Assembly (NCBI RefSeq): GCF_005870085.1
Contig: NZ_SZNM01000021.1
Coordinates: forward strand, 1 to 64,000
DNA length: 64,000 nt
Direction: 5' to 3'
Source: Aquibacillus sediminis
Lineage (GTDB): Bacteria > Bacillota > Bacilli > Bacillales > Amphibacillaceae
Each line of letters opens with the position of its first letter. Position 1 is the first letter of the stretch. The position numbers and the translations under genes were made by a program. The notes below the pieces were generated by a model, which saw only the letters and a program-made list of their open reading frames with translations, did no database searches and was not told where the DNA came from. Below are positions 17,832-26,780 of this stretch, one piece after another.

Positions 17832-18567
17832 ATGACAAGAAAGAAATATGTATGGAATATGTTTGACTTTGGTGCCAATATTCGAGATGAAGGTGGCGTA
17901 AAAGGTAGAAATAATAAAGGATTAGTCACCTATGATCGTAAGGTGAAGAAAGATGCTTTCTATATGTATAAAGCGCATTGGTCGGATGAAAAATTTGTTC
18001 ACATTGCGAGCAAACGATTTGTTGATCGTTCTGAGGATCAAATTAATGTAAAAGTATACTCTAATTGTGATGAAGTAAGCCTATTTGTAGATGGTAACAA
18101 AGTTGCGACACAAACAGGATCTGACCGCATTTTTACTTTTGAAGGTGTAGCACTTCAAGATGGTTGGAATCAAGTCCATGCAGTGGCAACAGATGGTACC
18201 GATACGTATGAGGATGTAGCACGATTTAATAAGGTGAAAGAACCAAACCCTAGTTATGAATGTCCTGATCAAGGTGGAGGACCTGTTGACAACTGGTTTG
18301 AAATGCCTGATTTTAGAGGATGTGGAAGTAGAAGAATTGACGATTACGGATGATGTTTATTCAACACGTGAAACGTTTAAAGACTTGCTAGCTAATGAAG
18401 AAACAAAAGCAGTGATCGATGAATATTTACCAGGTGTGGAAGACCACCCAATGTTTGGAATGCTAAAAGGGTTTGTTGTAGAAGATTTAGCCCAAATTGC
18501 ACCAGACCAATTTAATGAGAAAATGTTGTATGCACTGAATAAGGAATTGACGAAGGTTAAGAAATAA
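17832..18567 (+). pseudogene. Broken GH2 glycosidase (C-terminal remnant, frameshifted)
   Basis: The first 150 residues (WNMFDFGANIRDEGG, GRNNKGLVTYDRKVKKDAFYMYKA, then an Ig-like domain with VKVYSNCDEVSLFVDG) match the end of the catalytic barrel and the C-terminal domains of GH2 beta-galactosidase/beta-glucuronidase-type enzymes. The N-terminal two-thirds is missing, and no ribosome binding site precedes the ATG. The frame breaks near the T4 run at 18311-18314. Dropping one T joins EMPD to LEDVEVEELTITDD and continues to the stop at 18567. So there are two lesions: a large 5' deletion and a 1-bp frameshift. The linked operator suggests the lost gene once belonged to the uronate regulon, perhaps as a beta-glucuronidase; that role is inference. 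Confidence 0.8.
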
Positions 18568-18773
18568 GCAGCCTAATTAAGTCATATCTATTATTTAGCG
18601 GGATGAGGATTCACTATATCTTTATGTCGAGTCCTCGTTCCTTTTATATCTCAAATATACTCTAATGTGCTCCTCTTCTTTATAGTCAACTATCATTTTC
18701 CCCAAAACTTCTTTTCACATAGAAATGTTTCAATTCAAATTATTTCCATATAAATCCAAATTAACTATTGAAA

Positions 18774-18998
18774 ATTAAAGCGTTTTCAGTTAAGATGAAT
18801 ACATGGATTTAATTTGTTTGGCGAACAAATTAAATGGAACGAATTAGACATGACATATTGTATTACAACCCTAATATGGATAGGAATCACCACAAACATT
18901 CGACAATTAAGCACCTGCAAGTAATAATTATCCTCACATAGATACAGTCATACCATCCAAAGATTTATTTATTACATATAAAATTGAAAGCGTTATCC
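18774..18998 (+). promoter_or_regulatory. Control region of the GH3 gene: two cre-like sites around a XylR-type operator
   Basis: TTAAAGCGTTTTCA (18775-18788) and TTGAAAGCGTTATCC (18984-18998) resemble cre sites. Between them, TTTAATTTGTT-TGGCG-AACAAATTAAA (18808-18834) is an 11-5-11 inverted repeat of the same operator family. The rest of the 18568-19123 gap holds no gene; TTTAGCGGGATGAGGATTCAC at about 18594 resembles the repeat at 9415. Confidence 0.65.
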
Positions 18999-19123
18999 CA
19001 TTAGATTGGGTTAATGTTATATATTGAGAAGTCGGTTGAGGAAAGGGGTGAACAAGCTCGATCAACCAAGTTTAGTAAAATATTAAAAACGCTTTAAAAA
19101 ACTAGGGAAGTGGGAGGAAGAAT

Positions 19124-21823
19124 ATGGCTTCTGTATTAAAACAAATTAAAAAGTCATCTAAACTGCGGAACAAAGTGGTAGCAAGTACGCTTGCGTTGTC
19201 ATTAGTAATTCCGTTGGCACAAGTAGGGGCAGCAGAAAACGAAGACTTGGGGTATGCGGAGCAAGACTTTAATGTTATTCCGTATTCTGATGTTGGTGAG
19301 GTAGATACCTTTAAGGTGCCAAAAGCTGATGGCCAACCAGAGATTGAAGTAGCTAAAGAAGAGTTATTGCTAACTGTTGAGGGGAAAAAGTTTAGAGATG
19401 CAAATGCAGATGGTGATTTAGATCCGTATGAAGACTGGAGGTTGCCTGTAGACGAACGTGTGGCAGACTTAGTTGAGCGTATGTCTATTGAACAAAAATC
19501 TGGCTTAATGCTGATTAATACACATCAAATGATTGAGGATAGAGAAAATGGTGTGTATGTAGAAGACAATGATCCAATGATTGTCGATAAAGACATGCGT
19601 TATGTGATCTTTCGTCAAACACCAAATTTAGGATTGGTAGCAAACTATAATAACCAGTTACAAAAGCTAGCGGAAGAACAGCCATTAGGGATTCCAGTTG
19701 TCATTACGTCCAATCCACGAAACCATGCATCAACAGATTACACAAATATCGGTGAAGCAGAAGGGCAACATACGTATTGGCCAGGACCTTTAGGTTTCTC
19801 AGCAGATGGTGATGCAGAAAAGGTTAAAGAATTCGCCGAATTAGCAGCAAAAGAGTGGAGAGCTGCAGGTATTCGAAAAATTTATGGCTATACAGCCGAT
19901 ATCGGTACTGACCCATTATGGGCAAGAATTGAAGATACCTTTGGTGAAAATCCTGAAGTAGCAGGGGATATGATTTACAATATCGTAAAAGGATTTCAAG
20001 GTGATGAACTAACATCAGATGGTGTAGCCATTACAGTAAAACACTTCCCAGGTGGGGGAGCTCGTGATGATGGTACTGATCCACACTTTGAAAATGGTAA
20101 TTTTAATCCATACCCAACAGAAGGTAGTTTACTAAAATATCATATACCACCATTCGAAAGAGCAGTTGAAGCAGGTGTGTCATCTGTAATGCCTTATTAT
20201 GCCTACCCAAGTAATGTTAGTGCAGATCAAGGTTTAGAATGGTATAAACAAACACAACAGTTTGAAGAAATTGGATTTACATTAAACGATGGTATTCTTG
20301 GTTTCTTACGTGATGGACTTGGTTTTAAGGGATATGTTAATTCGGATACTGGTGCTGTTGGAAACAATGCTTGGGGGGCAGAAGCATTAGAAGCTCATGA
20401 AAGAGTTGCTAAAGCTATTCACGCAGGGACAGATATTATGTCAGGAAACGATGATCCTTCTCTATTAATTCAAGCGGTGGAAGAAGGTCTACTTACGGAA
20501 GAGGTAGTAAATGAATCGGTATCCTTTTTATTAAAAGAGATGATGAACTTAGGTTTATTTGAAGATCCATATGTAGATCCACAACATGCAATTGATGTTG
20601 TTGCAGATCAAGAAGCACATGATCTTGCCTATGAAGCACATCAAAAGTCAGTTGTTTTATTACGTAATGATGAAGTAAATGGTGATAAATTGTTACCATT
20701 AACAGATGAAAAGATAGAAGATGTTAAACTTTACGTGGAAGCATTTGAAAGTGACGAAGAAGGCAATGCTACGGAGACAATAAGAAATCAAATTAAGGCG
20801 TATGATAATGCTATTACTGTAGTCGATGATTTGAACGAAGCAACTCATGCCTTTATTTCGGTTAAACCGGTTCAGTCTAATTGGGATAATAACCCACATA
20901 TTATGGTTGATGAAGTAACTGGTATTGAAAATGTTGATCGAATTGTCGAAATTCAGAAGAAAGTACCAACGATTACTTCGGTTAATTTCACGAACCAATG
21001 GGTATTAGATGAGATTGAACCAAATACGACTGCATTAGTAGGAACATTCGGAACGAAGCCTGAGGCGGTATTGGATGTCATTCGTGGGAAATATAATCCT
21101 ACGGGTAAACTTCCATTTGCGCTTCCAGCAAGTATGGACGCTGTTGATGCCGAAATTGGTGATATTCCTAGTTATGATGAAGACCCGTCCTTTGCTTATG
21201 TGAATGCAAATGGTGATGCATATGCATATAACTTTGGCCTTTCTTATCAAGATGGGGATGAATTGCCGTTTTCCGATATTGGAAAAAGTTGGGCGAAATC
21301 CTATATCAAAACACTCGCTTCAGCGGGTATTATTAACGGATTTGGTGATGGCACATTTAAGCCAGACCAAGAAGTGACAAGAGCTGAATTTACCGTTCAA
21401 TTAGTTCGTGCTTTAGGTCTCGAAGGTGTCAGATATGATGATCGTTTCGCGGATGTTACAGGTGATGAATGGTATAATCAAAATGGGGAATTAATGGCTG
21501 CTATAAATGCCGGCATTATTAAAGGGAATAAACAAGGAAAGTTTGAACCACAGGAAAAAATAACGCGTACAGAAATAGCGGTAATGTTTAATCGTGTGAT
21601 GGATTATGTAGAGGTAGATCAGTCCGTTTTTGATCATTCAAAAAATATTTCCGATTTTAAAGATGTAGAAGAAATGAATGATAGTTTAAAACATGCGATT
21701 GAGGCAGTCTATCAAGCAGGAATCTTTGATGGTGATGCCAATCAAGAATTTGAACCAAATGGTAAAGCAACACGTGGACAAATGGCCAAAGTTATCGCTG
21801 AATATCTATCATTGGTAAAATAG
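19124..21823 (+). CDS. Secreted, S-layer-anchored GH3 glycoside hydrolase
   Basis: 899-residue extracellular enzyme. Residues 1-36 form a signal peptide (KKSSKLRNKVVAS, hydrophobic stretch, QVGAA). The GH3 catalytic region spans roughly 85-480 with KHFPGGG and the nucleophile Asp408 in VNSDTGAV. The GH3 C-terminal domain follows to about 700. Residues 714-899 contain three SLH motifs (FSDIGKSWAKSYIKTLASAGIINGFGDGTF and relatives; landmarks TRAEF, TRTEI, TRGQM) that bind the pyruvylated cell-wall polymer. GGGAGGAAG precedes the ATG. The operator and cre sites upstream place it in the uronate regulon, so it probably releases sugars at the cell surface for the adjacent TRAP transporter. Substrate (beta-glucoside, xyloside or glucuronide-bearing glycan) is unknown. 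Confidence 0.9.
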   Translation: MASVLKQIKKSSKLRNKVVASTLALSLVIPLAQVGAAENEDLGYAEQDFNVIPYSDVGEVDTFKVPKADGQPEIEVAKEELLLTVEGKKFRDANADGDLDPYEDWRLPVDERVADLVERMSIEQKSGLMLINTHQMIEDRENGVYVEDNDPMIVDKDMRYVIFRQTPNLGLVANYNNQLQKLAEEQPLGIPVVITSNPRNHASTDYTNIGEAEGQHTYWPGPLGFSADGDAEKVKEFAELAAKEWRAAGIRKIYGYTADIGTDPLWARIEDTFGENPEVAGDMIYNIVKGFQGDELTSDGVAITVKHFPGGGARDDGTDPHFENGNFNPYPTEGSLLKYHIPPFERAVEAGVSSVMPYYAYPSNVSADQGLEWYKQTQQFEEIGFTLNDGILGFLRDGLGFKGYVNSDTGAVGNNAWGAEALEAHERVAKAIHAGTDIMSGNDDPSLLIQAVEEGLLTEEVVNESVSFLLKEMMNLGLFEDPYVDPQHAIDVVADQEAHDLAYEAHQKSVVLLRNDEVNGDKLLPLTDEKIEDVKLYVEAFESDEEGNATETIRNQIKAYDNAITVVDDLNEATHAFISVKPVQSNWDNNPHIMVDEVTGIENVDRIVEIQKKVPTITSVNFTNQWVLDEIEPNTTALVGTFGTKPEAVLDVIRGKYNPTGKLPFALPASMDAVDAEIGDIPSYDEDPSFAYVNANGDAYAYNFGLSYQDGDELPFSDIGKSWAKSYIKTLASAGIINGFGDGTFKPDQEVTRAEFTVQLVRALGLEGVRYDDRFADVTGDEWYNQNGELMAAINAGIIKGNKQGKFEPQEKITRTEIAVMFNRVMDYVEVDQSVFDHSKNISDFKDVEEMNDSLKHAIEAVYQAGIFDGDANQEFEPNGKATRGQMAKVIAEYLSLVK

Positions 21824-21884
21824 GTGTACGTAGTGAAGGCGACTTAGCGCAAAATTTTAAATATTAAAAAAAGTACACTTGAAA

Positions 21885-21940
21885 AGTAAAGCGTTTACAA
21901 TTATAATAACCCTATGGTAATAATTTGTTTGCCAAACAAA
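21885..21940 (+). promoter_or_regulatory. cre, promoter and XylR-type operator of the TRAP operon
   Basis: The cre-like AGTAAAGCGTTTACAA (21885-21900) overlaps a -35-like TTTACA (21894-21899). TAATAA (21918-21923) is a plausible -10 at 18-bp spacing. The operator TTTGTTTG-C-CAAACAAA (21924-21940, perfect 8-1-8) follows at once. Confidence 0.75.
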
Positions 21941-21965
21941 ATAACTTGGATAAGGGGGAGAAAAC

Positions 21966-23021
21966 ATGAATAAGAAAGCGTTATCTCTAATTAGTGTTAT
22001 GTTTATATTCGTTCTTTTATTAGCTGCATGTGGAGGATCTGGCGAACAGACCAGTTCCGAGGATACTGGAGATAGTGAAAACACATCCGAAGAGCAGGGG
22101 TCAAATGAAGAGGCAGCAACAGAAACTACTGTATTAAAATTAGCAGAGAACCAACCAGAAGATTATCCAACAACAATAGGTGCAAAAGAATTTGCTAGAT
22201 TAGTAGAAGAAAAAACAGATGGTCGTTATGAAATTGAGGTTTATGCTGGGGGACAGCTTGGAGAAGAAACACAAGTGATTGAGCAAGTACAATTAGGCTC
22301 TATTGATTTAACAAGAGTAAACGCAGTTCCTTTAACTGAATTTAATGAGGACTTAGGTGTTTTATCCATGCCATACTTATTTGAAGATGAAGAAACCAAG
22401 TGGGAGAAGCTCAATGGGGAAGTTGGTCAAGAACTTCTAGGAACATTTGATGGATCCAATCTTAAAGGACTTGCATTCTATGACTCTGGTACTAGATCTT
22501 TCTATAATACAGAAAGGCCTCTTGAATCACCAGAAGATATGGAAGGACTTGGTATTCGAGTGCAAAACTCTGATCTAGCCATCGATATTGTAGAAGCATT
22601 GGGTGGATCTGCAGAGCCAATGGAATATGGTGAAGTATATTCTGCTCTTCAAACAGGAGTAATTGAGGGTGGAGAAAATAATTTCCCAAGTTATTACACT
22701 TCAAACCATTATGAGGTAGCGCCATACTTCACAGTTAATGGTTACCAAGGAGTTCCAGAAGTACTGTTAAGTTCACAAAAACTATGGGATAGTTTGAGTG
22801 ATGAAGATAAGCAAGCATTCCAAGAAGCGGCAATGGAATCTGTACCTGTTCAACGCGAGGCATGGGCGGAGCTAACAGAAGAAGCAAGAACAGCTGTTGA
22901 GGAAGCGGGAAGTGAACTTTTAGAATTAGATGATGTTTCAGAATGGAGAGACGCTGTAGATCCAGTGTATGAAAAGTATGGTGATCAGTATAGCGAGTGG
23001 ATTGAAAAGCTAACAGAATAA
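21966..23021 (+). CDS. dctP: TRAP transporter substrate-binding lipoprotein (DctP family)
   Basis: Solute receptor of a tripartite ATP-independent periplasmic-type transporter. The N-terminal signal ends in the lipobox LLAAC (Cys at about residue 20), followed by a Ser/Glu/Thr-rich linker, so it is a membrane-tethered lipoprotein. The DctP domain has the conserved GIRVQNSD block, whose arginine usually pairs with the substrate carboxylate, as in uronate- and dicarboxylate-binding members. 351 residues. GGGGGAG lies before the ATG. First gene of dctPQM under a XylR-type operator and a cre. With UxaC in the regulon, hexuronate is the likely cargo; that is inference. Confidence 0.9.
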   Translation: MNKKALSLISVMFIFVLLLAACGGSGEQTSSEDTGDSENTSEEQGSNEEAATETTVLKLAENQPEDYPTTIGAKEFARLVEEKTDGRYEIEVYAGGQLGEETQVIEQVQLGSIDLTRVNAVPLTEFNEDLGVLSMPYLFEDEETKWEKLNGEVGQELLGTFDGSNLKGLAFYDSGTRSFYNTERPLESPEDMEGLGIRVQNSDLAIDIVEALGGSAEPMEYGEVYSALQTGVIEGGENNFPSYYTSNHYEVAPYFTVNGYQGVPEVLLSSQKLWDSLSDEDKQAFQEAAMESVPVQREAWAELTEEARTAVEEAGSELLELDDVSEWRDAVDPVYEKYGDQYSEWIEKLTE

Positions 23022-23035
23022 TAGATAACGGAAGC

Positions 23036-23066
23036 GGGGAGTGGGGGCATAACACTCCCCTTTCGT
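23036..23066 (+). terminator. Intercistronic hairpin between dctP and dctQ
   Basis: GGGGAGTG / CACTCCCC with a 9-nt loop, followed by TTTCGTTT. It may act as a partial terminator or as an mRNA 3' stabiliser, giving more binding protein than permease. Confidence 0.6.
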
Positions 23067-23083
23067 TTATTGGAGGTGCAATC

Positions 23084-23581
23084 ATGAAGACCTTAAAGAG
23101 AATAAAGAGTGGTATTGATCAGTTCATGTTAGTAACTGCCTTAACATTACTTACAATTATGGTAATCGTTGTTATTTATCAAGTATTTTCAAGGCAGCTT
23201 TTAGATGCCACTCCATCCTGGGCAACGCCTTTGTCTAAATTATTATTAGTGTGGATCAGCTTTTTAGGAATTGCTTATGGGTTTAAAGAAAAGCTCCATA
23301 TTGGTGTAGGAATAGTTGTTAATTTATTTCCCGAAAAAATTCAAGATATTTGCGATTATTTAGCCAAACTTTTAGTTATTGGTTCTGGGGTACTAATGAT
23401 CTATTACGGATGGCAATTTACTGTGTTAATGGGTGGTTCAAATATTTCGGGGTTAGGCGTACCATCAAGCGTTTTGTATGTTTCGATTCCTTTAGCAGGT
23501 ATATTTATTACTTTAAACGGCATAGAACTATTGTTTATAAAAGGCATGCATCAGAAACTAGACGGCGTGGGTGAGGAGTGA
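23084..23581 (+). CDS. dctQ: TRAP transporter small permease (DctQ family)
   Basis: 165-residue membrane protein with four hydrophobic segments, typical for DctQ (landmarks VFSRQLLDATPSWATPLSKLLLVW and FLGIAYGFKEKLHIGV, of which the cytoplasmic KEKLHIGV turn is characteristic). GGAGGTG precedes the ATG. The stop lies 5 bp before the dctM start, implying tight translational coupling. It partners with DctM and DctP. Confidence 0.92.
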   Translation: MKTLKRIKSGIDQFMLVTALTLLTIMVIVVIYQVFSRQLLDATPSWATPLSKLLLVWISFLGIAYGFKEKLHIGVGIVVNLFPEKIQDICDYLAKLLVIGSGVLMIYYGWQFTVLMGGSNISGLGVPSSVLYVSIPLAGIFITLNGIELLFIKGMHQKLDGVGEE

Positions 23582-23585
23582 CGAC

Positions 23586-24866
23586 ATGGATGTATTAATA
23601 TTATTAGGAACCTTTATTCTATTACTTCTATTAAGAGTCCCAATTGCATTAACCCTATTAATCTCTTCGTTAGCGACAGGGATTTATTTAGAAATTGAAC
23701 CTGCTGCCATCTTACAGCGAATGGTAGGGGGACTGAACTCCTTCTCTTTATTAGCGATCCCTTTCTTTGTACTTGCTGGAGAGATTATGAATGAAGGTGG
23801 AATTTCACGTCGTTTGATTAATCTTTCTAATGTCATCATCGGTAAGGTTAGAGGTGGCCTTGCGATGGTTAACGTATTGGCCAGTACATTTTTTGGAGGT
23901 ATTTCAGGATCAGCGGTAGCCGATACATCATCTGTTGGTTCCGTCTTAATTCCAATGATGAAAAAACAAGGGTATGATGCAGATTATGCTGTATCGGTAA
24001 CGGTTTCTAGTTCGGCACAAGGGGTAATGATTCCTCCGAGTCATAATATGATTATTTATTCAACTGCTGCTGGTGGGGTTTCAGTTGGTGCGTTATTCAT
24101 GGGTGGACTTCTCCCAGGACTGATTCTTGGGCTAGCATTAATGGTCATTACTTACATTATTGCAACGAAAAGAAATTATCCAAAGGGTGAACCGATAAAA
24201 AAAGAGGAAATCCCTAAGATTGTAGGGGAAGGTTTACTAGGTTTATTTACAGCAGTTATTATTATTGGCGGAATTGTAAGTGGTTTCTTTACAGCTACGG
24301 AATCAGCTGCGATTGGTACACTTTATGCATTTATTATTACATTTTTTGTTTATAGGGATATTCCGATATCAAGAATGGGTGTTATTTTACAGCGAACATT
24401 TAAAACGTTATCGATGGTACTATTTTTAATTGCAACCTCTTCTGCATTTGGGTGGATGTTAGCCTTATTAAAAGTACCAGCTATGGTATCTGAAGGGCTA
24501 ATTAGTATATCTCCGAATGATATCGTCACCATACTTATGATTATAGTGATACTATTATTGCTAGGAACAATTATGGATATGGCACCACTTATTTTAATTG
24601 CTACTCCAATTTTATTACCGGTTGCGACAAGTGTAGGTATTGACCCAGTACACTTTGGTGTTCTCCTAATCCTATGTTTGTCTATTGGTTTAATTACACC
24701 ACCGGTAGGGACGGTATTATTTGTTGGTTCCGCGATAGGCCGGTTGCCGATTGAAAAAGCATCAAAGACCCTGTTACCTTTTTATGGTGCAATGATTGTT
24801 GTGCTTTTAATAGTTGCTTTTGTACCAAGTGTCGTATCGTTTTTACCAGATTTATTAGTTAACTGA
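23586..24866 (+). CDS. dctM: TRAP transporter large permease (DctM family)
   Basis: About 426 residues with 12 or so membrane segments, the cation-coupled transport channel of the TRAP system. Typical blocks are LAIPFFVLAGEIMNEGGIS, STFFGGISGSAVADTSSVGS, PPSHNMIIYS and LITPPVGTVLFVGSAIG. I choose ATG 23586, which has GAGGAG at the right distance; the GTG 15 bp earlier overlaps dctQ and that site. Downstream is a strong terminator ending the operon. Confidence 0.93.
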   Translation: MDVLILLGTFILLLLLRVPIALTLLISSLATGIYLEIEPAAILQRMVGGLNSFSLLAIPFFVLAGEIMNEGGISRRLINLSNVIIGKVRGGLAMVNVLASTFFGGISGSAVADTSSVGSVLIPMMKKQGYDADYAVSVTVSSSAQGVMIPPSHNMIIYSTAAGGVSVGALFMGGLLPGLILGLALMVITYIIATKRNYPKGEPIKKEEIPKIVGEGLLGLFTAVIIIGGIVSGFFTATESAAIGTLYAFIITFFVYRDIPISRMGVILQRTFKTLSMVLFLIATSSAFGWMLALLKVPAMVSEGLISISPNDIVTILMIIVILLLLGTIMDMAPLILIATPILLPVATSVGIDPVHFGVLLILCLSIGLITPPVGTVLFVGSAIGRLPIEKASKTLLPFYGAMIVVLLIVAFVPSVVSFLPDLLVN

Positions 24867-24894
24867 CACTTTTAATAACATTATACAAAATAGG

Positions 24895-24940
24895 GGGTAC
24901 TCACATTGTGTTAAAAAGTTGAGTACCTTTTTGATGTTTT
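24895..24940 (+). terminator. Terminator of the TRAP operon
   Basis: GGTACTCA / TGAGTACC hairpin followed by TTTTTG. The rest of the 24867-25247 gap is AT-rich with no gene seen. Confidence 0.8.
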
Positions 24941-25247
24941 ATTCAATTACAGAAAAAGATTGGCAAGGTTAATAGAAATGCCATGTTATTATAGTGCTGA
25001 AAATGTGATAATAATCCTAATTAAATAGTGCGTTTTTTAATACAATAAAATTATACTATTATAATTAAGCTAAAATTCATTAGATAACTGCTATGGTTAG
25101 TATAGTGGTCTTTTTTACAGTTATATTGACAGTTTGATAAATGGACATTACCCTTATAAGTAAGGGGTTGCAATAGACTTGAAGCTTTTTATTTACAGTT
25201 GTCTAAAGCTTTCAGTAGTTATATAAAAGAAAGTGAGGCGAGTGGAC

Positions 25248-26081
25248 ATGAATAACACAGTTATTAAGAAGGATCGCCAACTAGGAGAAATTCTTTCAGG
25301 GATGGACCGTGTAATGGTTGCTTTCTCTGGTGGTGTCGACAGCACTTATGTGTTAAAACGTGCACAACAGGAATTGGGTGACCAAGTTTTAGCTGTTGTA
25401 GTGGCATCTGAATTGTTCCGGGAACAAGAGTTTACTAAAGCCGTTCAGTTAGCAGAGGATATGGGAGTTCGTGTATATAAGACGGAGATAAAAGAGTTAG
25501 AATGTCCCGAAATTGTAGCGAATAATCCTGAAAGTTGGTATCACAGTAAGAAGTTACTATATACCCATTTAACAGATTTAGCGAACGATTTTGGATACTC
25601 CCATGTGTTGGATGGCATGATTATGGATGATGTCGACGATTTTCGCCCAGGATTGCGAGCTAGAACAGAAGCAGGCATTCGAAGTGTCCTACAGGAAGCC
25701 AACCTATACAAAGAGGAAATTCGTGCGTTGTCTCAAGAGCTTGGCCTTCCGGTTTGGAATAAACCTGCATCATGTAGTTTAGCTTCAAGAATTCCATATG
25801 GAACAGAACTTGATATGCAAAAAATTAATCAAGTCGATCAAGCTGAGCAGTATATTGCAAAGCTTGGGTTTGACATGGTACGTGTTCGCTACCATAACAA
25901 TATGGCACGAATTGAAGTCACTCCAGATGAAATGACAGCGTTGTTGAAGTATAAAGACGATATTCAAGCAAAACTTATTGCTTTAGGGTTTAGTTATGTG
26001 ACAGTGGATCTACAAGGGTATCGTACAGGAAGTATGAATGAAGTATTACCTGAGCAAACACTTGAGACAGAAGTTAGCTAG
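25248..26081 (+). CDS. larE: LarE, single-cysteine (sacrificial) type
   Basis: Second LarE paralogue, about 277 residues. The PP-loop SGGVDS is present, and KPASCSLASRIPYG carries the single conserved cysteine equivalent to the one that L. plantarum LarE sacrifices as sulfur donor. The CxxC found in the first LarE (NRCYFCK) is replaced by WYHSKK. So this copy should lose sulfur from its own cysteine, giving one donated sulfur per protein, while the 11674 copy may be recyclable. ATG 25248 is preferred, with GTGAGG 9 nt upstream; a GTG at 25233 is possible. It stands alone with a terminator downstream and no XylR-type operator upstream. Confidence 0.88.
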   Translation: MNNTVIKKDRQLGEILSGMDRVMVAFSGGVDSTYVLKRAQQELGDQVLAVVVASELFREQEFTKAVQLAEDMGVRVYKTEIKELECPEIVANNPESWYHSKKLLYTHLTDLANDFGYSHVLDGMIMDDVDDFRPGLRARTEAGIRSVLQEANLYKEEIRALSQELGLPVWNKPASCSLASRIPYGTELDMQKINQVDQAEQYIAKLGFDMVRVRYHNNMARIEVTPDEMTALLKYKDDIQAKLIALGFSYVTVDLQGYRTGSMNEVLPEQTLETEVS

Positions 26082-26097
26082 TTAAAGTCTATAAGTC

Positions 26098-26136
26098 GTA
26101 AAGCGTAATTACCTTTTTGGTGATTACGCTTTTTGT
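26098..26136 (+). terminator. Terminator after the second larE
   Basis: AAAGCGTAAT / GATTACGCTTT hairpin followed by TTTG. Confidence 0.8.
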
Positions 26137-26231
26137 TGTTCAGGAAAGTAGTTTTGATTTAAAATTTCCTGTTTATGGATAGAAAGGAAAAGTGTACCTA
26201 CATAAATAATGTTCTAGTTGATTGCGTATTT

Positions 26232-26757
26232 GCTGTATTATACGACATAACTGCACATATTCATTCTTAATAAGGTTAGTGCTTTACGGCGCTTTGGAAA
26301 TACACCTACGCTTTCCGCGGGTGGCTGATGAGCCTCCTCGTTCGTCCCACTGCGGGGTCTCATCGAGGCCATTAGTCCCGCAGGAGTCTTCGGTGTATTT
26401 CCTCCGCTTTTTTCGATACTCTGAAGTTTTTTAGTGCTTTGCTTAATAAAATCATATACTATATCTTTTTATGTTTATTAGCATGTTGCAACATAACCTT
26501 ACAGTAAATTCTTTATTTTTAATTTATAGTATTACATCTATCACTAATAAGAAATCTTATATCAGCGAAGGCAGAGTACGGAGACTCCTATGGGAACAGC
26601 ACGAGGTGAAGATCCACTTGGTAAAGTGGTTTTCTTTACCAAGTTAGCTGAGGCCGTGCCCATGGAAAGCGGAGTATTCTGCCGTAGCGATGGTATAACA
26701 CTTATTCCAGCCAGAATAGTAGAAAGCAAACTAATAGGTTATGTCGCATAATACAGC
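26232..26757 (+). mobile_element. MITE-like composite repeat, copy 2
   Basis: 526 bp between inverted ends GCTGTATTATACGACATAAC (26232-26251) and the complement of GCTGTATTATGCGACATAAC (26738-26757), 19/20 matching. Box A is at 26289-26410 and box B at 26564-26690, in the same order as copy 1. Boxes A and B are palindromic modules ending in GGAAATACAC/GTGTATTTCC and GCAGAGTACG/GTATTCTGCC. No coding sequence. Confidence 0.65.
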
Positions 26758-26780
26758 TTATATGCAGGAACTACTTAATA

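Noticed and set aside
26222-26434. 70-residue frame upstream of the AraC gene
   Set aside because: It covers box A and the left end of repeat copy 2; no ribosome binding site.
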